Shown: positions 16,874-27,127, numbered from the stretch's first letter. The stretch: DNA of 64,000 bases from Microbacterium flavum (GCF_018717645.1 NZ_JAFLHG010000005.1:174628-238627), one strand, 5' to 3'. Made by a program: numbers and translations. Notes: generated from the letters alone by a model not told the origin.

Positions 16874-18276
16874 ACGCGGCACGGACGGAACATACCGGAT
16901 ACCAACACGACCACGCGCGCCGAACGCTACAGGTGATCCCGACCAAGGCCGCGCGGGAAGATCCGCGGAGGGCAGAGGAATGCGGGTGCGCACCTACTCC
17001 CGCCGAGAGCCGAGCGCTGCGGGCAGGTGTCAGCCGACGCACCCTGCTGGGCGCGGGGACCGCTGGCCTGGTCGCTGCGATCGTGGCTGGCCCGCTGCTG
17101 CCCTCAGCGTTCGCGGCCACCTATCCGTCCTGGGACGACGTGCAGGCAGCCAAAGCGAACGAAGCGACAAAGGCTGCCGAGGTGCAGCGGATCCAGGGTT
17201 TCATCCAAAGCCTCACCGGCGAGGTGGCGCGCACCCGCACCGCCGCTGAGCAGGCCGCGGGTGCGTTCTACACCGCCCAGCAGGCGCACTTCGAGGCGGC
17301 CGTCCGAGCGGACACGCTGCAATCCCAGGCCGACGCGGAAGCAGCCAACGCCACCGACGCGGCGAACAAAGCCGGCCGTGTTGCCGCACAGCTGTATCGA
17401 GACGGCGGCGACCAGACCTCTCTCGAGCTGTTCTTCTCGGGCTCCGCCGCCACCGCGGACGACCTGCTCACCCGCCTGGGCGTGATGGACAAACTGCTGG
17501 AACGCAACCAGACGGTGTATGCCACCGCGATCACCGCGCGCGACGCTGCGCAAAGTCTGACCGATCAGGCGATCGTGGCCAGAGATGAGCGCGACCGGCT
17601 GCAGACGGTAGCGGAGCAGAAGATGTCCGAATCGCAGCAGGCCGCCGATGCCGCGCAGGCAGCCCTCGACGCCCAGACACTCAACCTTGGTCAGCTGCAA
17701 GCCCAACTCGCCGCTCTCCAAGACACCACGACGAAGACCATCGCCGATTATCAGGCCGGGGTCGAAGCTGCCCGCATCGCCGAGGAGCAACGCCGAGCAG
17801 CAGAACGAGCAGAGGCTGAACGTCTCGCCGCCGCAGGCAACGGAGGGGGAGTGGTCAGTTCCGGGTGGGCACGGCCCACATCCGGGCGCCGCACATCGGA
17901 CTTCGGGCCACGCAGCTCGCAATGCGGCAACGGATACTGCTCGACCAGTTACCACTACGGCGCCGACCTGAGCGGTGGCTGCAGCGCCGGGATCTACTCC
18001 GCCGCGGCCGGCACCGTCGTCTACGCCGGATACAACGGCGGCTACGGCAACTACATCAAAATCGACCACGGCGGCGGGATCGGCACCGGATACGCCCACA
18101 TCCGCAACGGCGGGTTCAACGTGGGATACGGCCAGCGCGTGAACGCCGGCGACCTCATCGGCAGCGAAGGCAACACCGGAAACGCGTTCGGCTGCAACCT
18201 GCACTTCGAGGCCTACGTCAACGGGTCACCCGTCAACCCCATCAACTTCCTCGTCGCCCGCGGCGTCTCCATCTGA
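16870..18276 (+). CDS. Tat-exported coiled-coil M23 peptidase-like protein, probably catalytically impaired
   Basis: A 468-aa protein. After a cytoplasmic lead comes a twin-arginine signal (SRRTLLGAGTAG, cleaved near SAFAA), a long coiled coil (about residues 90-320) and a C-terminal LytM/M23 domain. The zinc-binding HYGAD and the later GYAHI are present, but the normal HLHFE motif reads CNLHFE. The His that acts in catalysis is therefore Asn, and the domain resembles degenerate M23 domains that activate amidases rather than cut. It starts in the lnt stop codon (ATGA). A second M23 protein follows. Confidence 0.85.
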   Translation: MNAARTEHTGYQHDHARRTLQVIPTKAAREDPRRAEECGCAPTPAESRALRAGVSRRTLLGAGTAGLVAAIVAGPLLPSAFAATYPSWDDVQAAKANEATKAAEVQRIQGFIQSLTGEVARTRTAAEQAAGAFYTAQQAHFEAAVRADTLQSQADAEAANATDAANKAGRVAAQLYRDGGDQTSLELFFSGSAATADDLLTRLGVMDKLLERNQTVYATAITARDAAQSLTDQAIVARDERDRLQTVAEQKMSESQQAADAAQAALDAQTLNLGQLQAQLAALQDTTTKTIADYQAGVEAARIAEEQRRAAERAEAERLAAAGNGGGVVSSGWARPTSGRRTSDFGPRSSQCGNGYCSTSYHYGADLSGGCSAGIYSAAAGTVVYAGYNGGYGNYIKIDHGGGIGTGYAHIRNGGFNVGYGQRVNAGDLIGSEGNTGNAFGCNLHFEAYVNGSPVNPINFLVARGVSI

Positions 18277-18297
18277 CCCGAAACGAAGGAGGACATC

Positions 18298-19176
18298 ATG
18301 AATGACCAGCCCACCTCACCCGCCGGCGATCACCCCCAGACGCCCCCCACCAGGCGCAGCCTGCGCCACACCGCACCCCTGCCACACGCCGGTATCCTGA
18401 CGCCACCACCCCTACGCCGCACGACCGCAGGTAAGTCCGCTCCCCGCGGGTCCAATGCGCTCCGCCCGATGCGGTCCCTTGCTGTCCTGACGATGGTCAC
18501 CGGCCTGGTCGCCACCGTCGCGCTACCCGCATACGCTGCCTGGCAGCCGGCAGACGCAGAGATCTCCACGCTGCAGCAGGTTGCCTCGGACGACGCACAA
18601 TCCCTCGTCGTGGCCTCCGACTCAGCGGCAGAACAGCTCTCCCGAGAAAGCTACGCCGCAACCACCCAGGCGGAGATCGACCAGAAGAAGGCGGCAGAAG
18701 CAGCCGCGGCCCGCGCCCGCGACGCGGCCCGCGTCGCCTCGGTGCCGTTCGACTACAGCATGGTGACCCCCGGCAGCGGGACCGTGCGCTGGCCGGTCGG
18801 CGGTCCCTTCACCGTGACCGACAGGTTCGGCGCCCGAGGCGGCGCGCACATGGGCACCGACATGGTCGCCGCCGGTGGTACTCCCGTTTACGCATCCCTC
18901 GACGGCGTCGTGCGGATCTCGCAAGACAGCTACAACGCCTACGGCGTCACCGTCGTGCTGGAATCCGTCCTGAACGGGCAGCAGATCAGCACGGTGTACC
19001 CGCACATGCAGACCGGAAGCCGACAGGTCACCGCCGGCCAGTCGGTCTCCGCCGGCCAGCTGGTCGGTCTCGTCGGCAGCACCGGCCGCTCCACCGCGAA
19101 CCACCTGCACTTCGAGGTCTACCTCGACGGAACCGCCGTCGATTCGCTGGCCTGGCTGGAAGCGAACGCAGGCTGA
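18298..19176 (+). CDS. Secreted M23 (LytM) peptidase with intact motifs
   Basis: A 292-aa protein with a polar N-terminus, a signal or anchor helix (AVLTMVTGLVATVALPAYA), a short coiled coil, then an M23 domain with HMGTD, VYPHM and NHLHFE. All zinc and catalytic residues are in place, in contrast to the neighbour at 16870, so the two may work as regulator and enzyme. ATG 18298 follows GAAGGAGG. A cell-wall hydrolase beside cytochrome c maturation genes may make room for envelope assembly; that is inference. Confidence 0.88.
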   Translation: MNDQPTSPAGDHPQTPPTRRSLRHTAPLPHAGILTPPPLRRTTAGKSAPRGSNALRPMRSLAVLTMVTGLVATVALPAYAAWQPADAEISTLQQVASDDAQSLVVASDSAAEQLSRESYAATTQAEIDQKKAAEAAAARARDAARVASVPFDYSMVTPGSGTVRWPVGGPFTVTDRFGARGGAHMGTDMVAAGGTPVYASLDGVVRISQDSYNAYGVTVVLESVLNGQQISTVYPHMQTGSRQVTAGQSVSAGQLVGLVGSTGRSTANHLHFEVYLDGTAVDSLAWLEANAG

Positions 19177-19252
19177 CCCGTGCCCCCATACCCGTCGCGT
19201 CGCCACGCTTCGCCCACACCTTGACCGCAACGATGAACAGGATGACCCTGCC

Positions 19253-20266
19253 ATGACCGGAACCGACGCGCTCTCCCTCGACGGCATCTCACTGCTGTTG
19301 GTGTGGACGGCGATCGCCACCTACCTGCTCGCCTTCATCGCGTACACCGTCGACCTCGCCCAGCGTTCCGTCCCCGCCAACATCCCGCAGCGGGAGCCGC
19401 TCCTGGTCAGCGGGTCCACAGTCGACAGTTCGCAGAAGGAGACCGCTCAAGCTGGCCCGGTCGACGCGGTTCACCCACCGCCCGCGCAGCAGCAACGACT
19501 GCTGTGGGCGCGGATCGGGACATCGCTGACGGTGCTTGCGTTCCTGTTTCACGTCGCTGGCACCATCCTGCGCGGAATCGCCGCCGAACGGGTGCCGTGG
19601 GCGAACATGTACGAGTTCGCGCTGACCGGCACCGCCCTGATCGTCGCGGTGTACCTGCTGGTGCTCCGCCGCTCCGACCTCCGGTTCCTGGGCGCCTTCC
19701 TCATCGGCATGGTGGTGCTGCTCCTTGGCGGGGCGACGATCACGTTCTACGTCGACGTCGTCCCCCTGATGGACCCACTCAAGAGCGTGTGGCTGGTCAT
19801 CCACGTCTTCGTCGCCTCGCTCGCCACCGCCCTGTTCGCAATCGCATGCGGCCTCTCCATCACCCAGCTCATGCAAGCGCGCCGTGAACGCCGCGCCCAA
19901 GCATCGGAAACCGCCCGCCCCTCCGGCCCCGGGTTTCTGCGCACTCTGCCCCCCGCCGACGCGCTCGAATCACTCGCCTACCGGTTCGCGATCGTGGGAT
20001 TCATGTTCTGGACATTCACTCTCATCGCCGGCTCGATCTGGGCGAACGACTCCTGGGGTCGTTACTGGGGCTTTGACACCAAGGAAGTGTGGACATTCGT
20101 GATCTGGGTGCTCTACGCCGGCTACATCCACGCCCGCGCGACCAGGGGCTGGCGTGGCAACCGCTCCGCGTGGCTGTCCATCATCGGGTTCGTCGCAGTG
20201 CTGTTCAACTTCACGATCGTCAACATGTTCTTCAAAGGACTCCACGCCTACTCCGGGCTCAGCTGA
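19253..20266 (+). CDS. ccsB: Cytochrome c synthase subunit CcsB/CcsA (ResC)
   Basis: A 337-aa protein with eight or so helices. The haem-handling tryptophan-rich motif is WGRYWGFDTKEVWTFVIW, with histidines in later loops (YIHARATRGW, GLHAYSGL), and WANMYEFALTG is also family-typical. It completes System II with ResB. It is separated from resB by ctaG, lnt and the M23 genes, an unusual split. ATG 19253 follows a 76-bp spacer without obvious features. Confidence 0.92.
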   Translation: MTGTDALSLDGISLLLVWTAIATYLLAFIAYTVDLAQRSVPANIPQREPLLVSGSTVDSSQKETAQAGPVDAVHPPPAQQQRLLWARIGTSLTVLAFLFHVAGTILRGIAAERVPWANMYEFALTGTALIVAVYLLVLRRSDLRFLGAFLIGMVVLLLGGATITFYVDVVPLMDPLKSVWLVIHVFVASLATALFAIACGLSITQLMQARRERRAQASETARPSGPGFLRTLPPADALESLAYRFAIVGFMFWTFTLIAGSIWANDSWGRYWGFDTKEVWTFVIWVLYAGYIHARATRGWRGNRSAWLSIIGFVAVLFNFTIVNMFFKGLHAYSGLS

Positions 20267-20311
20267 GTCTTCTTCCGTGAGTCCGCTCGACCCCAAACCG
20301 AAAGCACGCAC

Positions 20312-21004
20312 ATGACTTCGAATCGCTCGAATCCGGCCAACAAACCTCAGCACGGTCAGATGACCGTCAAGCAACAGCGCGAGCACAAGCGCCAGGAGAA
20401 ATTGGTCGAGTATCAGAAGCAGCTCGCCAAACGCCGTCGGAGCAAACTCGTCTGGTGGGTCGTTGGTTCGACGGCGGCTGTGGTGATCGTTGGCCTCGTT
20501 GTCGCGTCAGTAGTGCTCGCGCCGTCCCCGCCAAGACAGTACGAGGCCGGTAGTGAGGGGGCCACCATCGAAGGTGTCGAGACCTTCGAGAATACGGCTG
20601 AGCACGTCGAGGGTGTTGTGGGATACGAGCAAAGCCCCCCGGCGGGCGGGCCGCACAATGCTGTCTGGCTGAACTGCGGCTTCTATGACCAACCGGTGCC
20701 GAATGAGAACGCGGTCCACTCCATGGAGCACAGTGCCGTGTGGGTGACATACAACCCCGACGAAGTCGCGGGCGATGAACTCGCAGCGCTCAAGAGCCAA
20801 TTGCCCTCGACCTATGTCGTGCTTTCCCCCTATGAGGGTCTGGATGCGCCGATAGTGATGTCCAACTGGAACCAGCAGCTCAAGATCGACTCGGCCGACG
20901 ACGAGCGAATAGGTGAGTTCTTCGAAGAGTACTGGCGCAGCCAGAACGCCCCCGAACCGAACGCCGCTTGCACTGGCGCGTACGACGCCCCCGGCAAGCA
21001 ATGA
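20312..21004 (+). CDS. DUF3105 membrane-anchored protein
   Basis: A 230-aa protein with a basic coiled N-terminus (about residues 15-45), one membrane helix (LVWWVVGSTAAVVIVGLVVA) and an external DUF3105 domain. Family motifs are SPPAGGPHNAVWLNCGFYD and AVHSMEHSAVWVTY, and conserved Cys and His residues could bind copper. The stop overlaps the start of the DUF305 gene (AATGA). DUF3105-DUF305 pairs are common in actinobacterial copper regions. Biochemical role unknown. Confidence 0.85.
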   Translation: MTSNRSNPANKPQHGQMTVKQQREHKRQEKLVEYQKQLAKRRRSKLVWWVVGSTAAVVIVGLVVASVVLAPSPPRQYEAGSEGATIEGVETFENTAEHVEGVVGYEQSPPAGGPHNAVWLNCGFYDQPVPNENAVHSMEHSAVWVTYNPDEVAGDELAALKSQLPSTYVVLSPYEGLDAPIVMSNWNQQLKIDSADDERIGEFFEEYWRSQNAPEPNAACTGAYDAPGKQ

Positions 21005-21687
21005 ACCGCAGTAAGAACATGCACGCGGCCCGACCTCGAGGATGGCGTCGGTGGTGGAAAGTCATCCTTGTACTGCTCGCGATCGGCGCGCTGGCGTTCG
21101 CCGCAGGACGCTTCTCGACCTTCGGGTCGCAGGACGCCGGTACTCCTGGTGCGGACTCTCCCGAAGCCGGCTTCTCACGTGATATGCAGGTGCATCACGC
21201 ACAGGCCATCCAGATGGCCATGGAGATCTACCAAAAGACTGCCGACGACGAACTGAGGATCCTCGCCTACGACATCGCCACCGGGCAGGCGGGCCAGCGC
21301 GGCGAGATGTTCGACTGGCTCGTGCAGTGGGGCCTGTCGCAGTCCGGTGGTCCGATGATGAAGTGGATGGATGCCTCTCCGGTCGGGAGCGGCCACACCA
21401 TGATGTCAGACGGTGCGGCCATGACGGAGGAAGAGGCACGCATTGAAATGGGAATGGCTTCAGCTGACGAGATCACCGCTCTCCAGGGCGCGACAGGGCA
21501 GCAGGCAGATTGTCTCTTCCTCGAGCTGCTCATTCGCCACCACGAAGGCGCCATCCCTATGGCCGAGGCGCTCATCGAACTCGGCTCAGATCCGCGTGCC
21601 CTGACCGTTGCGGAGAACATCAAGAACGGACAGACCGCCGAGATCAGCGCGATGCAGTCCATGCAGGCGCGAATCGGCTGCGGATAA
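21001..21687 (+). CDS. DUF305 membrane-anchored protein
   Basis: A 228-aa protein with one N-terminal helix (VILVLLAIGALAFAAGRF), then a ferritin-like four-helix DUF305 fold with paired signatures: FSRDMQVHHAQAIQMAM near residue 65 and LELLIRHHEGAIPMAEAL near 180. The His/Met-rich motifs suggest copper binding. ATG 21001 overlaps the DUF3105 stop. A lipoprotein paralogue lies at 27637. Confidence 0.85.
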   Translation: MNRSKNMHAARPRGWRRWWKVILVLLAIGALAFAAGRFSTFGSQDAGTPGADSPEAGFSRDMQVHHAQAIQMAMEIYQKTADDELRILAYDIATGQAGQRGEMFDWLVQWGLSQSGGPMMKWMDASPVGSGHTMMSDGAAMTEEEARIEMGMASADEITALQGATGQQADCLFLELLIRHHEGAIPMAEALIELGSDPRALTVAENIKNGQTAEISAMQSMQARIGCG

Positions 21688-21765
21688 CACACGATGGCGC
21701 CCAGCGGCGGCTGGTGTAGCGACCGCTCCGCCTGGTTGCGCATCATCCGAACCGAAAGAATCCCC

Positions 21766-23832
21766 ATGACCCTCACGCCCAAAGAGCCGCGCAGGAGAGC
21801 GCCCCCGCAGTCCTGTGCGCGCGAGGGAAAACTGATGCCGCGCCCCGAAGATGTGAGGTACCGAGGATTGCGGGCCGTCGGGCCGGCGATCCTTGTCGCG
21901 GTCGCACTCATCGTCATGGTCTGGGCGCTGGGGTTCGGTGGCGGTGCCGCGGAGCTCTCATTGGATGACGCCGGCCCGATCGTACGCTGGGGACTTCCGG
22001 CCGCAAAGCTGTTCGTGAACCTCGCTGCCGCTGGCATGGTCGGTGCCCTCGTGACCGCGCTGTTTACGTTGCGAACTGGTGAGCGTGAGTTCGATGTCGC
22101 CCTCGATGTCGCCTCGATCTCCGCTGCCGTGTTCACCGTTGCCGCCGGCGCAACGGGGTTTCTCACGTTTCTCAGCGTGTTCAACCCCGCGCTCGACGCA
22201 GGACCGCAGTTCGGTGCCCAGCTCGGTCGGTTCCTCGTCGAGCTCGAGGTTGGACGCACGTGGCTGATCACGACGGTTGCCGGCGCCGCACTTACTGTGC
22301 TGACGTTCGCTGTACGGTCCTGGCTCGGCACGCTTCTGGTCGCACTGCTGGCGGTGGCATCTCTCGTCCCGATGGGGACACAGGGACACTCCGGCGATGA
22401 CGCTTTTCACCATGAGGCGATGATGGCGGTCATTCTGCACATCATCGGCGCCGCGGTCTGGCTCGGCGGGCTGCTCCTGCTCGTCGCGGTCCGGCCCGTC
22501 CTGGATCGGCGCCGCATCCCGGATGTCGTCGCCCGGTACTCGAGCCTCGCCCTGGCCGCGTTCGTGCTCGTCTCCGTGTCCGGCACGGTCCGTGCGGCTA
22601 TCGGATTGCAAGAGTGGTCTGCGTTGTTCTCTCCCTACGGCGCGATCCTTGGCGTCAAGGTCATCGCACTTATCGGGCTGGGGCTCTTCGGGGTGTGGTA
22701 TCGCGCTCGCCTGGTCGGCAGGATGCGGGACTCCGACGCGGCATCCCGCGCCTTCTGGATACTGGTCGCGTTCGAGCTGGGATTGATGGGCGTGGCCAGC
22801 GGTGCCGCAGCGGCGTTGGCACGCACCCCGCCTCCGAACCCGGTCCCGCTTCCCGAGATTCCCTCACCGGCAGAACGCCTCACCGGTGCACCATTGCCCC
22901 CGGAGCTCACGATCGAACGGTGGGTCACCGCATGGAACGTAGACCTGTTGTGGGCGGTGGTCGCTGGCTTCGCGGTCTTCTTCTACCTCGCTGGGGTGTG
23001 GCGGTTACGCCGCCGAGGTGACGCATGGCCGGTCTACCGCACGATCATGTGGGTCGCGGGAATGGTGCTGCTGGTGTGGGTCACCGGTGGGGTCATCAAC
23101 GTCTACCAGGACTACCTGTTCAGCATGCACATGGTCGGGCACATGCTCCTCACCATGGCGATACCGGTACTTCTGGTCGCCGGAGCCCCCGTAACCCTCG
23201 CCGCCCGAGCGATCCGCAAGCGCGACGACGGCACCCGCGGGGGCCGGGAGTGGATCCTGTGGGCCGTGCACTCCCCAGTCGCGCGCGTGCTGACCAACCC
23301 ATTTGTCGCGGCAGGCCTCTTCATCGGGTCGTTGTGGATCTTCTACTACACCGACCTGTTCCGGTGGTCGCTGTATGACCACCTCGGCCACCAGTGGATG
23401 ATCGCGCACTTCCTCATCACCGGCTACCTCTTCGTACAGTCGCTGATCGGCATCGACCCAGTGCAGTGGCGGCTGCCGTACCCCGGCCGGCTACTGATGC
23501 TCATCGGCATCATGGCGATGCACGCCTTCTTCGGTATCGCCATCATGATGCAATCGGGGCTGATGGTCGCCGAGTGGTTTGGAGCGATGGGCCGCACGTG
23601 GGGAGCCACCCCGTTGGAAGACCAGTACATAGGCGGCGGCATCGCCTGGTCGATCGGCGAGATCCCGACGCTAATCCTCGCGATCACCGTCGCAGTGCAG
23701 TGGAGCCGTAGCGACGTACGCGAGACGAAGCGCCTCGACCGGCACGCTGACCGCACCGGTGAAGCTGAACTGGACGAGTACAACGCACACCTGCACGAGC
23801 TCGCCAAACGCGATACCCGCGGCCGCAACTGA
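21766..23832 (+). CDS. CopD-CtaG fusion membrane protein
   Basis: A 688-aa protein. The N-terminal half (about residues 25-330) is a CopD-type copper transporter with HIIGAAVWLGGLLLLV and HEAMMAVILH. The C-terminal half (about 370-680) is a CtaG domain with YLFSMHMVGHMLLTMAIPVLL, AMHAFFGIAIMM and GGGIAWSIGEIPTL. Such fusions are common in Actinobacteria and link copper uptake to oxidase assembly. With CopC upstream this gives a copper route across the membrane. ATG 21766 is chosen; the family also allows ATG 21835. Confidence 0.9.
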   Translation: MTLTPKEPRRRAPPQSCAREGKLMPRPEDVRYRGLRAVGPAILVAVALIVMVWALGFGGGAAELSLDDAGPIVRWGLPAAKLFVNLAAAGMVGALVTALFTLRTGEREFDVALDVASISAAVFTVAAGATGFLTFLSVFNPALDAGPQFGAQLGRFLVELEVGRTWLITTVAGAALTVLTFAVRSWLGTLLVALLAVASLVPMGTQGHSGDDAFHHEAMMAVILHIIGAAVWLGGLLLLVAVRPVLDRRRIPDVVARYSSLALAAFVLVSVSGTVRAAIGLQEWSALFSPYGAILGVKVIALIGLGLFGVWYRARLVGRMRDSDAASRAFWILVAFELGLMGVASGAAAALARTPPPNPVPLPEIPSPAERLTGAPLPPELTIERWVTAWNVDLLWAVVAGFAVFFYLAGVWRLRRRGDAWPVYRTIMWVAGMVLLVWVTGGVINVYQDYLFSMHMVGHMLLTMAIPVLLVAGAPVTLAARAIRKRDDGTRGGREWILWAVHSPVARVLTNPFVAAGLFIGSLWIFYYTDLFRWSLYDHLGHQWMIAHFLITGYLFVQSLIGIDPVQWRLPYPGRLLMLIGIMAMHAFFGIAIMMQSGLMVAEWFGAMGRTWGATPLEDQYIGGGIAWSIGEIPTLILAITVAVQWSRSDVRETKRLDRHADRTGEAELDEYNAHLHELAKRDTRGRN

Positions 23833-23877
23833 ACGCCCCATCGGCAGGTTGTATCGAGACCGGCCAGGTAGGCCACC

Positions 23878-23997
23878 TTATGACCCGATAGCTGATCTCC
23901 GTGTCCCCGAACCTGTGGCGTTCAACGCCCCACGGAGGCGGTTGCCCGCCTCAACCCAGCTGGGGCAATCGTCGATATGAAGCACCTCGATGTTCAC
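23878..23997 (-). pseudogene. Truncated thioredoxin-like small protein remnant
   Basis: A 39-codon minus-strand frame from GTG 23997 reads VNIEVLHIDDCPSWVEAGNR and then degrades to a stop. It resembles the N-terminus of a family of about 90-100 aa proteins from mercury and heavy-metal regions that begin IEVLHIDDCPNW. The rest of the family's length is missing. The remaining sequence between 23833 and 24116 shows no other gene. Assignment rests on recall of one short motif. Confidence 0.4.
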
Positions 23998-24116
23998 GCC
24001 CGCATGATCCTCCAAGGTGTCCGAAATCGCGCAGGGTTCTTGCGATAGGGCGCGTCGTGCTCCCTTGACCTGCGGGCATCCTCGCCTTCAAGCGTGGGCT
24101 GCTCCCGGAGATAAAG

Positions 24117-24136
24117 ATACGGTAGGGGGGTATAGT
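24117..24136 (+). promoter_or_regulatory. csoR promoter and CsoR-like operator
   Basis: ATACGGTAGGGGGGTAT (24117-24133) is a G-tract flanked by ATAC and GTAT, the form of CsoR-type operators. TATAGT (24131-24136) overlaps it and serves as the -10 box, 9 nt before the ATG at 24146. Copper-relieved autorepression of csoR-copZ-copA is inferred from family knowledge. Confidence 0.5.
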
Positions 24137-24145
24137 ATTGACGCT

Positions 24146-24427
24146 ATGAACGGCTACGCGGGGAACAAGGACGACCTGCTCAAGCGCCTCAGTCGCGCGG
24201 AGGGTCAGGTCCGCGGAATTGCACGGATGGTCGAGGAGGACAAGTACTGCATCGACATCCTCACCCAGGTGTCGGCGGCGACAAGCGCGCTTGAGACGGT
24301 CGCATTGTCGCTGCTGGCCGATCATCTGTCCCATTGCGTTGCGGAGGCGACCGCCGAGGGCGGCGCCGTCGCGGCGGAGAAGATCCGAGAAGCGAACGAC
24401 GCGATCGCTCGCCTCGTCCGCTCCTGA
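24146..24427 (+). CDS. csoR: CsoR copper-sensing repressor
   Basis: A 93-aa all-helical repressor. The Cu(I) ligand set C-H-C is present as Cys35 (KYCIDIL), His60 and Cys64 (DHLSHCV). The N-terminal LLKRLSRAEGQVRGIARM is the family signature for DNA contact and tetramer packing. In this family, Cu(I) binding releases the operator. It heads the csoR-copZ-copA operon, with a candidate operator directly upstream. The start ATG 24146 agrees with usual CsoR length. Confidence 0.93.
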   Translation: MNGYAGNKDDLLKRLSRAEGQVRGIARMVEEDKYCIDILTQVSAATSALETVALSLLADHLSHCVAEATAEGGAVAAEKIREANDAIARLVRS

Positions 24428-24458
24428 CCCCACCCCCGGAAACGAAAGGCCACACATC

Positions 24459-24785
24459 ATGACCATGAACGAGCGCACCGACCTGGGTCTGACCGACTCC
24501 GCCGCCGGATGCAGCTGCTGCGCCACGGCATCCGTCCCCGACACGCAGCCCGCCGCATCCACGGTCGCGGAAGAGGTGCTGGTCGATGGGATGACGTGCT
24601 CGCACTGCGTGATGAGCGTCACCGAGGAGATCTCCGCGATCGACGGTGTCGACAGCGTGTCGGTCGATCTGAAGGCCGGCGGAACCTCGCGGGTCACGAT
24701 CCACAGCGCCGCGCCGATCGATGCCACACGCGTGCGGGCCGCGGTGGAGGAGGCGGGGTACGCCCTCGCCGGCACACCCGTATGA
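24459..24785 (+). CDS. copZ: Copper chaperone CopZ with extended N-terminus
   Basis: A 108-aa protein with an HMA domain carrying GMTCSHC at about residue 44. An extra 38-residue N-terminus includes GCSCC, a second thiol cluster not found in minimal CopZ. It delivers Cu(I) to CopA, whose gene starts in its stop codon (ATGA). CGAAAGG precedes the start. Confidence 0.88.
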   Translation: MTMNERTDLGLTDSAAGCSCCATASVPDTQPAASTVAEEVLVDGMTCSHCVMSVTEEISAIDGVDSVSVDLKAGGTSRVTIHSAAPIDATRVRAAVEEAGYALAGTPV

Positions 24786-27055
24786 GCACCGTCGATGTGG
24801 ACCTCGATATCTCGGGCATGACGTGCGCCTCCTGCGCTACCAGGATCGAACGCAAACTCAACAAGATTCCGGGTGTGGAGGCGACGGTCAATTACGCGAC
24901 CGAGAAGGCTCGCGTGCACGCCGACGGGGTGGAGACGGCGCAGCTGATCGCGGCGGTCGAATCCGCCGGCTACTCCGCAGCCCTTCCCGCCCCGGTCATC
25001 GATGAGTCCACGTCGGCCGCAGCACCCACCGAAGACGTCGAGCTGGTGTCCCTGCGCCGCCGGCTGCTGATCAGCACCGTGCTGGCGGTGCCGGTCGCGC
25101 TTATGTCGATGATCCCGGTGCTGCAGTTCACGAACTGGCAGTGGCTCGCGCTGACCCTGACCGCGCCGGTCGCGGTGTGGGGTGCGTGGCCGTTCCACCG
25201 CGCGGCGTTCGTTAACGCCCGCCATGGGGCAGCGACGATGGACACCCTGATCAGCCTCGGCGTCATCGCTTCGTTCGGCTGGTCGCTGTACGCGCTGTTC
25301 TTCGGCATGGCGGGGATGTCCGGCATGCACATGACCTTCACCCTGTTCGGCAGCCCGGAAGCGGGAAGCGGAGAGATCTACCTCGAGGTCACCGCCCTTG
25401 TCACGGTGTTCATCCTTGCTGGCCGGTACGCCGAGGCTCGCGCGAAGAAGTCCTCATCCAAGGCTCTGCGCGCCCTGCTCGAGCTCGGCGCCAAAGACGC
25501 CACGCGCCTCGTTGGCGGAGTGGAGCAACGGGTCCCCATCGCGCAGCTTGCCGTACGGGACCGTGTGCTGGTGCGCCCCGGCGAGAAGATCCCCTCAGAC
25601 GGTCTCGTCGTGGACGGGGCCTCGGCGATCGATGCCAGCATGCTGACCGGCGAGTCCGTTCCGGTCGAGGTCACCGTCGGATCCCGGGTCGTAGGCGCCA
25701 CCGTGAACGTCGGCGGGCGTCTCATCCTCGAGATCACAAGGGTCGGGGCAGACACCGAACTGGCGCGGATGCAGCGGCTGATGGATGAAGCCCAAACCGG
25801 CAAAGCACGCGTGCAGCGCCTGGCCGACCGGGTCTCCGCCGTGTTCGTTCCGATCGTGATCCTCCTCGCGATCGTCGCGTTCGTCGGATGGCTGCTGGTC
25901 GGTGGCTCCCTCGAGGTCGCGTTCACCGCTGCGGTGGCGACGCTGATCATCGCCTGCCCGTGCGCACTGGGCCTGGCTACGCCCACGGCGCTGCTAGTCG
26001 GCACCGGACGCGGGTCACAGCTGGGCATCCTCATCAGAGGGCCGCAGGTGCTCGAGCAGACCCGTCAGGTCGACACAATCGTGCTGGACAAGACCGGCAC
26101 CATCACCCAGGGCGCGATGACCGTCACCACCGTCTCGGCGGCGCCGGGCGTCACCGACCAGGAACTGCTGCGGATCGCGGCCGGCGCGGAGTGGGGGTCC
26201 GAACACCCCGTGGCGCGGGCCATCGTGAGCGCTCATCACGGTGCGCCACCGGTGGCGGAAACGTTCGCGTCTCACGCCGGGTTCGGCGTCCAGGCGGTTC
26301 TGGAAGGCTCGCTGGTCGTGGCTGGACGCCCGGAGTGGGTGGAGGACCAGTGGTCCGTTCATCTGCCGATCCGTTTCCGCGGTGAGGCTGAGGTGCTGGA
26401 GGCTGCTGGGGGCACGGTGATCGCGGTCGCCCGCGACGGGGAGTTCCTCGGTATCGTCGCGGTCTCTGACACCATCAAGCCCACCAGCGCGGACGCGATC
26501 GCCCGATTCCGTGCCCTGGGCTTGCGTCCTGTGCTGCTCACCGGCGACAACGCCGGCGCCGCCGAACACATCGCGGGTCTGGTCGGGATCGACGAGGTTC
26601 GGGCTGGAGTCACCCCCGCCGGGAAGCTCGACGCTATCCGGCAGCTGCAATCCTCGGGGCGGGTCGTGGCGATGGTCGGTGACGGTGTGAACGATGCCGC
26701 GGCCCTCGCCGCGGCCGATCTCGGCATCGCGATGGGGGGCGGGACGGACGCCGCCATCGCCGCCAGCGACGTGACCATCGCCTCCGGCGATCTCCTGGTT
26801 GTCGCGGATGCGATCCGACTGTCGCGTCGCACCCTGGGCACCATCAAGGGCAACCTGTTCTGGGCGTTCGCGTACAACATCGCCGCGATCCCGATCGCGA
26901 TGCTCGGCCTGCTCAACCCCCTGGTTGCCGCCGCAGCGATGGCCCTGTCGTCGGTGTTTGTGGTGACCAACAGCCTCCGCCTACGACGGTTCCGACCACC
27001 GCCGGCGGAGTCCGTGCCCGCCGCACCCGCGACGCGAGTACCGCAGCCCGCTTGA
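24782..27055 (+). CDS. copA: Copper-exporting P1B-1 ATPase CopA
   Basis: A 757-aa protein with an N-terminal HMA domain (GMTCASC), eight helices, TGES, the ion motif CPC ([11 protein letters not shown]), DKTGTIT, the [10 protein letters not shown] nucleotide site, [10 protein letters not shown] and [12 protein letters not shown]. This set identifies a Cu(I) exporter. It is translationally coupled to copZ by a 4-bp overlap and probably controlled by CsoR. It ends 73 bp before the next gene. Confidence 0.95.
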   Translation: MSTVDVDLDISGMTCASCATRIERKLNKIPGVEATVNYATEKARVHADGVETAQLIAAVESAGYSAALPAPVIDESTSAAAPTEDVELVSLRRRLLISTVLAVPVALMSMIPVLQFTNWQWLALTLTAPVAVWGAWPFHRAAFVNARHGAATMDTLISLGVIASFGWSLYALFFGMAGMSGMHMTFTLFGSPEAGSGEIYLEVTALVTVFILAGRYAEARAKKSSSKALRALLELGAKDATRLVGGVEQRVPIAQLAVRDRVLVRPGEKIPSDGLVVDGASAIDASMLTGESVPVEVTVGSRVVGATVNVGGRLILEITRVGADTELARMQRLMDEAQTGKARVQRLADRVSAVFVPIVILLAIVAFVGWLLVGGSLEVAFTAAVATLIIACPCALGLATPTALLVGTGRGSQLGILIRGPQVLEQTRQVDTIVLDKTGTITQGAMTVTTVSAAPGVTDQELLRIAAGAEWGSEHPVARAIVSAHHGAPPVAETFASHAGFGVQAVLEGSLVVAGRPEWVEDQWSVHLPIRFRGEAEVLEAAGGTVIAVARDGEFLGIVAVSDTIKPTSADAIARFRALGLRPVLLTGDNAGAAEHIAGLVGIDEVRAGVTPAGKLDAIRQLQSSGRVVAMVGDGVNDAAALAAADLGIAMGGGTDAAIAASDVTIASGDLLVVADAIRLSRRTLGTIKGNLFWAFAYNIAAIPIAMLGLLNPLVAAAAMALSSVFVVTNSLRLRRFRPPPAESVPAAPATRVPQPA

Positions 27056-27127
27056 GACCTGATGGCCGGGCGGTTCCATGCTGGCCAACAGGGACAATTA
27101 CCCTGAAGGGAAGGAGGTGAGATCTCG

